Part shown: positions 24,269 to 30,959 of the stretch, one piece after another
Layout of the letters: every line of letters begins with the position of its first letter
Position numbering within the stretch: position 1 is the stretch's first letter
Origin: an uncultured Oscillospiraceae bacterium
Lineage (GTDB): Bacteria; Bacillota_A; Clostridia; Oscillospirales; Oscillospiraceae
Assembly (NCBI GenBank): GCA_900754605.1
Contig: CAAEDK010000094.1
Coordinates: forward strand, 1-44,358
Direction: 5' to 3'
Length of the DNA: 44,358 nt
Made by a program: the position numbers and the translations under genes
Notes under the pieces: model-generated
The model's input: only the letters and a program-made list of their open reading frames with translations
Told to the model about the DNA's origin: nothing
Database searches by the model: none

Positions 24269-25108
24269 ATGACTTTTCCCGAAAATGAGTACTTGGCATA
24301 TCGTATTGTTCAATTTTTGGTTTCTCAGTATTATTCTCAAGGTTATTTTGATATTTATAATATTTATCTTAGCAATGCAATTGAGTGGCTGGATATGTGT
24401 TCCGGATTGGAAAAGGTTCAAATCGCACCGAACAAGTATGATGAGGGACTTTTATACTGTGGAAATGTCTGGAACTACTCCGTTAGCAAAACCGAATTAT
24501 CATCGAAACTAAGCACAGAACTTGTTCGTTTCCTTTTTGCGTGGGGAGCTCTGGAATCATTAATTAAGGTTATGGTTTCTACAAAGAAAATAAAGAAATA
24601 CGGAAAAATCAATGCCTTATGTGGTTATTTAAAGGAACATAATTTATCTAACTTGTTGCCTGCGGGTTATTTGAATGAATACGAGCACATGATTGCGCTT
24701 TTAAGAGAAAGTGTAGGGTATGAAGACGTCCTGTTTGACCTAAAGATGGAGACGCAAACAAGGTTCTCGCACAAAGAGTATGTGGATATATCAGGCATTG
24801 GAGTATATGTAGTATCAAAAATCAGGAACGACTTTGTCCATGGACAGATGCAGTTTCCTGAACCGGAAGAATATAGCGGAGAGCAAAGCTCCAATGTTGA
24901 ATTAATTCATACAGCGACCCGGATAACTTTGATGACCATACTGACATTATTAATAAGTGAAATCAAGGACAATGATTTTATCTTAGAAGATGCGCCAGAC
25001 GACGGTATGGAACATAGTGCTTTATTATACCTGCGTAACTTGTGCTCATATTATTCAGATACCATAAGCGGTCAGCTGAAGGTGGAAGATATCGTTGATA
25101 TCCTTTAG
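24269..25108 (+). CDS. HEPN-like protein, possible RNase (family not named)
   Basis: The start at ATG 24269 has AGGTG six bases upstream; a GTG three codons earlier does not. The 279-aa product is mostly helical and AT-rich in codons, unlike the core genome. Around residue 186 it contains VSKIRNDFVHGQ, which fits the R-x4-6-H signature (here R-N-D-F-V-H) of HEPN ribonucleases; a long helix (TATRITLMTILTLLISEIKD) follows, as in Apea-type HEPN proteins. There is no membrane segment. It has its own promoter and terminator, directly before a retron. That suggests a defence role, but a functional link is not shown. Confidence 0.6.
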   Translation: MTFPENEYLAYRIVQFLVSQYYSQGYFDIYNIYLSNAIEWLDMCSGLEKVQIAPNKYDEGLLYCGNVWNYSVSKTELSSKLSTELVRFLFAWGALESLIKVMVSTKKIKKYGKINALCGYLKEHNLSNLLPAGYLNEYEHMIALLRESVGYEDVLFDLKMETQTRFSHKEYVDISGIGVYVVSKIRNDFVHGQMQFPEPEEYSGEQSSNVELIHTATRITLMTILTLLISEIKDNDFILEDAPDDGMEHSALLYLRNLCSYYSDTISGQLKVEDIVDIL

Positions 25109-25251
25109 CGTCAAGTTATCTTGATGGAAAAATATAAAAAAACCTATTTTAGTCACCGAGCTTATCTTTCATCTCACCCTTACTGTAATTGGCTGCGATT
25201 ATTTAATGTGAATCAGCAGATAGCAGCTATAGTGTTGCGATGTTCTAACTG

Positions 25252-25283
25252 AAAAGGCCGTCGATTTTTATCGACGGCCTTTT
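25252..25283 (+). terminator. Rho-independent terminator after the HEPN-like gene
   Basis: AAAAGGCCGTCGAT (25252-25265) pairs exactly with ATCGACGGCCTTTT (25270-25283) across TTTT. Confidence 0.85.
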
Positions 25284-25594
25284 GCTATGCCTGTATTTGT
25301 GAGAGGTCAGAGAAATTCTCTTGACACGAAATCCAATAGTTACACCCAAAACAAAAATACAGTATTTCTTATTTAGAAGTTGTAAGTTATGGAAGACGGT
25401 TGATATGAGCAGATTTTTCCAAGTTCTATAATTACACTCTAACCACATTTACAGCGAAAACGGCTTTTGGGGCCGATTTTCTGTGATTTACGTTTGATTT
25501 TCCTGGTTTTGGAGATTGCTATTCATCGGTTATTCGAAGTGGTATATTAGGACTTTATTCACAAATATGCGTTCAACCATATCTGCGCAGATGT
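25284..25594. other. AT-rich spacer between HEPN-like gene and retron
   Basis: I see no convincing gene here. A minus-strand open frame of 67 codons runs through the terminator at 25252-25283 and lacks a ribosome site, so I do not call it. Confidence 0.5.
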
Positions 25595-25599
25595 TTGAA

Positions 25600-25628
25600 T
25601 TGAAAAAATAATCGAACCAAAGTATAAT
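25600..25628 (+). promoter_or_regulatory. Promoter of the retron
   Basis: TTGAAA (25600-25605) and a perfect TATAAT (25623-25628) are spaced by 17 bases. Transcription would start near 25635, about 20 bases before the a1 arm. Confidence 0.75.
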
Positions 25629-25654
25629 ATGTGTGCAGGCTGAATGTCTGTAAC

Positions 25655-25799
25655 GAGCGTGTGGCAAGATTTTGTACTTGTGTTTCGCAAGTGTTGACTA
25701 AACTGGGCGGTGCTTTAGCGTATTGCCCTTTCCTGCCATGATGTTACCCGTGTTCATCATGTTGACGAATCCGTCCGCACAATGAGTTGCCACACGCTC
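25655..25799 (+). ncRNA. Retron msr-msd RNA (template for multicopy single-stranded DNA)
   Basis: GAGCGTGTGGCAA (25655-25667, a1) is perfectly complementary to TTGCCACACGCTC (25787-25799, a2). This is the pairing that primes reverse transcription in retrons. Directly after a1 is an unpaired G (25668), the candidate branching guanosine. A 7-bp hairpin ACTTGTG-TTT-CGCAAGT (25676-25692) follows, with the UUU loop typical of msr. Two further hairpins fit the msd: GGGCGGT with ATTGCCC (25705-25711/25722-25728, two G-U pairs) and CATGATG with CATCATG (25737-25743/25755-25761). The RNA ends 20 bases before the reverse transcriptase start. The limit between msr and msd is not known. Confidence 0.82.
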
Positions 25800-25813
25800 T
25801 CCCTTTTGGGAGG
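25799..25813 (+). promoter_or_regulatory. Ribosome site of the retron RT, enclosed in a small hairpin
   Basis: CTCCC (25799-25803) pairs with GGGAG (25808-25812) across TTTT. The right arm is the Shine-Dalgarno (GGGAGG, 25808-25813), six bases before the ATG at 25820. The stem abuts the a2 arm and shares its last base, so folding of the retron RNA and access to the ribosome site may influence each other. Confidence 0.6.
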
Positions 25814-25819
25814 TACCTT

Positions 25820-27520
25820 ATGAAAAAATTTTGCGATATCCAATCAAGAAATGAGTTGGCAGATTATTTAGGTATTCCTCATAGTAAGCTAACACATATT
25901 CTTTATGGTAAAAAGCCGGATAGTTATTATACTACTTTTGAAATTCCAAAACGCAACGGTGAATCCCGCACTATTTGTGCCCCTTCCGGTGAACTGAAGG
26001 CTCTACAAGTAAAACTCGCAAATATGTTGTGGAGCTATCAGAAAAGTGTTTGGGAAGAAAAGGGAATAAAACCCAATATTTCTCATGCTTTTGAGAAAGA
26101 GAAAAGCATTATTACTAATGCAAAAATTCATCGAAACAAGCGTTTTGTCCTTAATTTGGATTTAGAAAACTTTTTTGATAGCTTCCATTTTGGCCGTGTT
26201 CAAGGCTATTTTGAGAAGAATAACAACTTCAAACTCCCATACGATGTTTCTGTTATTCTCGCGCAATTGACATGTTATCAAGGGCGCTTGCCACAAGGCG
26301 CGCCCAGTTCCCCAATCATTACAAATTTGATCTGCCAGGCCATGGATAGCTATCTGTTAAGAGTTGCCAAGAAATATAAACTGGACTATACCAGATATGC
26401 TGATGACTTAACTTTCTCTACCAACGACAGACACTTTGTTGATAATCAGGAGAAATTCTTAGCAGAAGCCATTGCTGCAATAAAAAGAGCTGGTTTCTCT
26501 ATCAACGAAAAGAAAACCCGGCTTCAATTTAAAGATTCACGCCAAGAAGTCACGGGCCTGATTGTGAACAAGAAGCTAAATGTTAATCACGCCTATGTAC
26601 GTAAAACCAGAGCGATGGCACATCAGCTCTACTCTACAGGTGGATACCTTATCGATGGCGTGCCAGGAACAATCAAGCAACTCGAAGGGCGCTTTTCCTT
26701 TATTGACCATCTGGATCATTATAATAATGCCCTTGATCCACAGGAAATTAAGCATGACGTTTTTCATCTCAATGGTCGTGAGAGGCAGTTTCAGGCGTTT
26801 ATTTTTTATAAATATCTTTTTGCTAATGATAAACCTCTCATTGTAACAGAAGGGAAAACTGATATTCGGTATATAAAGGCTGCACTGAAAAGTCTCTATG
26901 CCCACTATCCACGACTTGTACAAATAGATGCTGATGGTAATTTTACTTATAATTTCTCATTCTTTAGGCGAACAAAAAGGTGGAAATACTTCTTTGGTAT
27001 TAGCCTAGACGGTGCAGATGCCATGAAATTTTTATATCGCTATCATGTTGGAAAAAACCGTGTTCCTGAGTATCTGAAATACTTTCGGCAACTAAGCGGT
27101 TGTGAACAGCATAATCCTGTCATTCTTCTGTATGATAACGAGCTTGAACACAAAAAGCCATTGAAACAGTTTTTGGCTGAGGAAGTACATGCCACCGAAG
27201 ATCAGAAGACCGAACTCAAATCACATCTGCAGCTGCACCTAATTCCGGACAGTAAGTTGTATGTCGTTACAAACCCACTTGTAGACAGCAAAGATGAATG
27301 TGAAATAGAAGATCTCTTTGCCGAGGAAGTACAAAAGATTAATTTGGACGGAAAAACATTTTGCCGTAAAGATCCCTTTGATAACAACAAATTCTTTGGC
27401 AAAGAAATCTTCTCTCAGTACATTTTGGAAAATTACAAGCAAATTGATTTTTCACGGTTTATTCCTATGCTCGACGCAATTGATTCGATAATTGCTCAAA
27501 CACACCCTATTGAAAAATAA
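25820..27520 (+). CDS. Retron reverse transcriptase fused to a C-terminal TOPRIM-like domain
   Basis: The 566-aa protein (start MKKFCDIQSRNELADYLGIP, set by the GGGAGG site) is a retron RT. It has the retron-specific NAxxH (NAKIH, residues 100-104), motif A NLDLENFFDS (Asp114), motif B QGAPSSPIITNL, the catalytic RYADDLTF (Asp195/196) and the VTG motif (EVTGLIVNKK, about 244) in the thumb. It ends not at about 310-320 aa but continues with PLIVTEGKTDIRYI (Glu344), then GADAMKF and VILLYDNELE (about 439), the acidic pattern of a TOPRIM nuclease/primase fold. The fused domain is probably the effector, controlled by the RT-msDNA complex. This architecture corresponds to what I recall as the RT-TOPRIM class of retrons. 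A maturase (group II intron) domain is absent. Confidence 0.9.
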   Translation: MKKFCDIQSRNELADYLGIPHSKLTHILYGKKPDSYYTTFEIPKRNGESRTICAPSGELKALQVKLANMLWSYQKSVWEEKGIKPNISHAFEKEKSIITNAKIHRNKRFVLNLDLENFFDSFHFGRVQGYFEKNNNFKLPYDVSVILAQLTCYQGRLPQGAPSSPIITNLICQAMDSYLLRVAKKYKLDYTRYADDLTFSTNDRHFVDNQEKFLAEAIAAIKRAGFSINEKKTRLQFKDSRQEVTGLIVNKKLNVNHAYVRKTRAMAHQLYSTGGYLIDGVPGTIKQLEGRFSFIDHLDHYNNALDPQEIKHDVFHLNGRERQFQAFIFYKYLFANDKPLIVTEGKTDIRYIKAALKSLYAHYPRLVQIDADGNFTYNFSFFRRTKRWKYFFGISLDGADAMKFLYRYHVGKNRVPEYLKYFRQLSGCEQHNPVILLYDNELEHKKPLKQFLAEEVHATEDQKTELKSHLQLHLIPDSKLYVVTNPLVDSKDECEIEDLFAEEVQKINLDGKTFCRKDPFDNNKFFGKEIFSQYILENYKQIDFSRFIPMLDAIDSIIAQTHPIEK

Positions 27521-27559
27521 ATATATCGACAGAGCTGTAGCCCTGTCGATATATTTTTA
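27521..27559 (+). terminator. Rho-independent terminator of the retron
   Basis: ATATATCGACAG (27521-27532) pairs exactly with CTGTCGATATAT (27543-27554), followed by TTTTAT. It starts directly after the RT stop codon. Confidence 0.85.
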
Positions 27560-27756
27560 TACTCTATTCTCGAGCGAAGTCGTTTCACAAGCATTCTTGT
27601 CGGGCGAGGAGGGTCAAGGTTTTTTCCGTTGGGTTAGTCTACTCTGGTTCGGGCTTGTCCTATGTGACAGTTTCTTTACAGCTAAAAGCGATAATTCATT
27701 TGTTGTGTAATTTTAAAAGAACTATTGTACGACAATTATTTTGGGAGGGTTAAATA

Positions 27757-28377
27757 ATGCTGGAAGCAATTACCTACAGTTCCATGCTAGAAAATATAAG
27801 AGAGAATAAAACAGAGAGGGATACGATCGGAATTTTGTTATCTAGGCCAACATCTAACGCAGGAAGAGATATTATTGATGCACTGCCTTATTACCATCAT
27901 CGTTCGGGACGGAGCATTAATTTTTATTTGCCTGGGTACGGTGCTTATTGGTATGGTGCTTATCCAGATGAAAAAGACGTTGCTATGATTAATGGTACTC
28001 AATGGTCATTCAGCAACCTAAAATACGTAGAGTTTATTGATGCTCTTGAGAAGCATTCTAGATGGGAATATTCTGGGGAAAGTGAGTTGTTGCTTATAGA
28101 ATATTCAAATGGAAAACTAGATTATTCAAATGTGTTAAGATTTCATTTAGATGCAATGCTTGAAGATAAAGCAATATCTTCAGTAAATGCTTTTTTTGAA
28201 GATATTTTTAGGCATGCTATGAAACAAAGAAGTTTAACTCAGATTAGTGACATTACTGGACTGAAAACATTGGGACAGATTACAATAGATTGCGTTCTTG
28301 CAGAATTGCCTGGATTTTTTAACGGAGTAATAAAAAGAGAACGTCACTATTTAATTAATAACTATGCTAAACATTAA
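27757..28377 (+). CDS. Unrecognised 206-aa protein in the defence cassette
   Basis: A good ribosome site (GGGAGG) precedes ATG 27757. The protein is AT-rich in codons, like the retron, and soluble. It has a beta-alpha N-terminal part (DTIGILLSRPTSNAGRDIID, then YYHHRSGRSINFYLPGYGAY with a run of aromatic residues) and a helical C-terminus. I do not recognise the family. An inverted repeat ATTGT-ACG-ACAAT (27724-27736) lies just upstream and could be an operator. The terminator after the RT means it is probably transcribed separately from the retron, so a joint function is only a guess from position. Confidence 0.75.
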   Translation: MLEAITYSSMLENIRENKTERDTIGILLSRPTSNAGRDIIDALPYYHHRSGRSINFYLPGYGAYWYGAYPDEKDVAMINGTQWSFSNLKYVEFIDALEKHSRWEYSGESELLLIEYSNGKLDYSNVLRFHLDAMLEDKAISSVNAFFEDIFRHAMKQRSLTQISDITGLKTLGQITIDCVLAELPGFFNGVIKRERHYLINNYAKH

Positions 28378-28489
28378 AACGGTTTCGCCTATTTTGCTCC
28401 AATTTCTTCCACGGGAGATGTCTTGATAGCGCAGGTGGTGAAAGCGCGTTTGCTGGTGCCAGCCGACTCTGGATCATTCTGGAACTGCA

Positions 28490-28741
28490 CTATGCGTTGC
28501 TATGTATACAATACGAAAAGCAATTCTGACTTCTTACTTTGCCCTCCGCCATCGCAAAATGCACGCTGTAACCCAGTCGGTGATGGTCCCCAGCATTTTT
28601 TAGCCAGATAGAATCCCAGGGCAGGAGAGAGAATCCCCCTGGATCTCCGCTGCAGACAGTGACAGCGTCGTACCATTTTTCCTGATTTCCCTTGGAGGAT
28701 GTCTCAGCAATTTTCTGATTTGATACCAGAGAGATACTCAT
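28490..28741 (-). pseudogene. Truncated partner gene of the AbrB-like protein (possible HipA/CtkA-like kinase remnant)
   Basis: The ATG at 28741 overlaps the stop of the AbrB-like gene (ATGA). The product begins MSISLVSNQKIAETSSKGNQ-EKWYDAVT, which I associate from memory with the N-terminus of HipA/CtkA-like kinases of clostridia. After about 28 residues the text becomes unlike that family (Cys/Trp-rich, then a stop at residue 83), so the rest of the gene seems to have been replaced by unrelated DNA. The stretch 28380-28490 on its left holds nothing I recognise. Family assignment is tentative. Confidence 0.45.
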
Positions 28742-29250
28742 GGCAGCACCTCCAGCCACTGCTGATCCTCAGCCATACGGCCCTTAGTTTTCTGGATAAT
28801 CTGCAGAGGGTCATATTCCGCCACGCCGATGGCCTCCAGATACTCCCGCAGACCGGCCCGCTGACGAGGAATGCAGCGCTCTTCCAGGAAAGCCTGGAAG
28901 TCGGCCCAGGTGGGGTGGGGATTGTTGCCGAACGCCGTTTTCACCGGGTCGGCCACATAATTTTCCACGGACACGGTTCTTGCCGTGAAGTCCGCACGGA
29001 TAGTGGTGCAGAGCCGCTGGCCATCATAGAAGCGGAAGGTGCGGACGTCGTGTCCCGCGTCAGAGACGGCATCCGGGCGGGAAAGGGTGATCTGCTCCCC
29101 GTCGAAGGAGAGTTCCAGCTCCCGATGGGATTCGCTGATGCCCATGGACTCCAGCCAGGTAGTAGGCAGCGTGACCTTGCAGGTTCGGGATCCTTTTGCC
29201 GCAGTTCCGCCCGCAGCACTGATATTCACTTTTGCAGTGCACTTCTCCAC
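28738..29250 (-). CDS. AbrB-like domain protein, probable regulator or antitoxin of a two-gene module
   Basis: The start is GTG 29250 with GAGGTGATG upstream. The 170-aa protein has an N-terminal swapped-hairpin (AbrB/MazE-like) segment: TCKVTLPTTWLESMGIS, then ELELSFDGEQITLSRP. The middle has RTFRFYDGQRLCTTIRADFT, and the C-terminus is helical (WADFQAFLEERCIPRQRAGL, then YDPLQIIQKTKGRMAEDQQW). A four-base overlap couples it to the truncated partner gene. A palindrome ATTCG-GTA-CGAAT (29279-29291) lies 30 bases upstream and could be its own operator. Antitoxin-like function is inferred from the domain and gene pairing. Confidence 0.65.
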   Translation of the reverse strand: MEKCTAKVNISAAGGTAAKGSRTCKVTLPTTWLESMGISESHRELELSFDGEQITLSRPDAVSDAGHDVRTFRFYDGQRLCTTIRADFTARTVSVENYVADPVKTAFGNNPHPTWADFQAFLEERCIPRQRAGLREYLEAIGVAEYDPLQIIQKTKGRMAEDQQWLEVLP

Positions 29251-29381
29251 AACACATCACCTCGAAAATATTACATTCTATTCGGTACGAATAAACAAGG
29301 AAAATACGCTGTTGCCATTTCTGGTGGCAGAGGAATTTTTCAATGGGGACATTCCGCCTGCCGGATGCCAGGATTGTTTCC

Positions 29382-30959
29382 CTACTGGAACCCCAGCATT
29401 TCCCGCACCATCCCGTAGTGCTTGGCCACGGTGTGCCGGGTCACCTTTGCACCCCTGGCAATGATACTGTAATTTGTCTCATCCGGGTGGAGCCGTAGGT
29501 ACTCCCAGATCTGCCGCTGCTTCTTGGTGAGCTTATCCGGCGAGATGATCCCATGCATCCGGTCCAGGATGACCTTTCGTTCCGCGTTCATCTGCTGGAT
29601 CAGTACCTTCAGCTTTTCCTCGCACTCCTCGCGGGTGTGGGCGTAGACGCATTTGGAATGCTTGGTGCCATCTGGCCAGGTGGGGGAGTAGCGGCCTTCG
29701 AAGAGGTGATCGTTGAGCTCGTTGATGCAGCCGGTGCCGGGCTTTCTGATGCGCCGCATGACTGGCTGGAAGTCGGCAAGGGGGTTTTGCGCTGACTCCG
29801 AAGTGTTCTCCGACACCTCATTGCCCAGGCCCCGGTCGATCTTGGCGGCGGCTTCGCTGAGCATGTCGCCGGTGATGTGGGTGTAGATGTCCAGCGTGGT
29901 CGCCGCCGACACATGGCCCAGCATGGCAGAGAGGGTCTTGATGTCCATGCCGTTTTCCAATGCCATGGTAGCGAAAGTGTGGCGCAGATCATGGAAGCGG
30001 ATTTGCTTGCACTGTGCTCGCTCCAGCGTCACATGGAGCCGCCGGAGCATGGAACCGGGTGTGAGCGGCGCATCCTCCTTAATGGGCGAGGGGAACAGCC
30101 AGCGGCATTTGGCCGTTTTCTGATACTCACGGAATACCTCTATCACCGCAGGCGGCAGTACCAGCTTGCGGATGGAGGCCTTGGTTTTGGGGATGCTCAT
30201 CTGCATCTTTCCATTCACTTCATAGATCTGCTTGGTCACAGACAGTGTCCCGGCATCCAGATCCAAATCGGACCATTGCAGGGCCAGCAGTTCTCCACGG
30301 CGCAGTCCTGTGGACAGGTCCAGCAGGAACAGCTCGAAGTATCCATCCGCCTTGGCCTGCATGAGAAATCGCTGGAGTTCCTGGTGGGACAGCACCTGCA
30401 TCTCCCGGCCCCGTTTGGGCGGCAGCTTGCAACCCACCGCCGGGTTGGTCCGGATTAGGTTCTCCTGCACCGCCTGGTCCAGGGCTGCCCGGCATTTGGC
30501 GTGGCACATCCGCACCATCCGGTCGGAGAGACCCTTGCCGTAGAGATCGGTGCGGATGAGCCGGCCCTCCTTTTTCAGGTGGGCGTAGAACTGCTGGAGA
30601 TCCTTCTGCGTCAGCTGGCACAGCGGGATCTGGCCCAGCTGTGGAATGACGTGTTGGTAGATGTTGGTCTCATAGGTGTGCTGCGTGGTGGGGCGGAGAC
30701 CGGACTTGACGTAGGTCTGATACCAGAAGTCCACCCATTCTCCGAAGGGCATGTCGGCACGGATCTTCTCGGACTTGGTGTTGCCTACCGCCTCCATCAG
30801 CCGGGTGAGCTTTTCCTGACACTCGTGCTTGCTTTTGGCCAGCACGTTTTTCGTTTTGGGCAGGCCCTTGTCATCGTATCCCACCACGGCACGGCCTTCC
30901 CAGCGGCCGTCCTTGCGCTGCCTTATGGTGCCGGTTCCGCTTTTCCGTTTCCTTGCCAT
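29382..30959 (-). CDS. Tyrosine recombinase with a second arm-binding-like domain and helix-turn-helix at the C-terminus
   Basis: This 525-aa integrase has an N-terminal AP2-like arm-binding domain (G8-T-G ... W20-EGR ... ECQEKL), a core-binding SAM-like domain (about 70-165), and a catalytic domain with Arg220 (TGLRRGE), His323-Arg326 (HDLRHTF), His349 (LGH) and nucleophile Tyr359 (TLDIYTH). Normal integrases end soon after. Here 150 more residues follow: a second copy of the N-terminal pattern (G408-T-G ... EGRYS ... ECEEKL at 445-450) and a helix-turn-helix (SIIARGAKVTRHTVAKHYGM). The gene overlaps the end of the upstream recombinase by 37 bases. Confidence 0.92.
   Translation of the reverse strand: MARKRKSGTGTIRQRKDGRWEGRAVVGYDDKGLPKTKNVLAKSKHECQEKLTRLMEAVGNTKSEKIRADMPFGEWVDFWYQTYVKSGLRPTTQHTYETNIYQHVIPQLGQIPLCQLTQKDLQQFYAHLKKEGRLIRTDLYGKGLSDRMVRMCHAKCRAALDQAVQENLIRTNPAVGCKLPPKRGREMQVLSHQELQRFLMQAKADGYFELFLLDLSTGLRRGELLALQWSDLDLDAGTLSVTKQIYEVNGKMQMSIPKTKASIRKLVLPPAVIEVFREYQKTAKCRWLFPSPIKEDAPLTPGSMLRRLHVTLERAQCKQIRFHDLRHTFATMALENGMDIKTLSAMLGHVSAATTLDIYTHITGDMLSEAAAKIDRGLGNEVSENTSESAQNPLADFQPVMRRIRKPGTGCINELNDHLFEGRYSPTWPDGTKHSKCVYAHTREECEEKLKVLIQQMNAERKVILDRMHGIISPDKLTKKQRQIWEYLRLHPDETNYSIIARGAKVTRHTVAKHYGMVREMLGFQ

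Noticed and set aside
25245..25448. Minus-strand frame of 67 codons between the HEPN-like gene and the retron
   Set aside because: It runs through a strong terminator hairpin and lacks a ribosome site.
25820..27520. Group II intron reverse transcriptase
   Set aside because: The NAxxH and VTG motifs and the upstream a1/a2 RNA are those of retrons, and no maturase or HNH domain follows.
22160..28400. CRISPR array
   Set aside because: The repeats in this region are two diverged tRNA-like units of about 200 bases and isolated hairpins; there are no short regularly spaced repeats.
28423..28611. Plus-strand frame of 62 codons after the 206-aa gene
   Set aside because: No ribosome site and no recognisable content; it overlaps the remnant of the coupled gene on the other strand.
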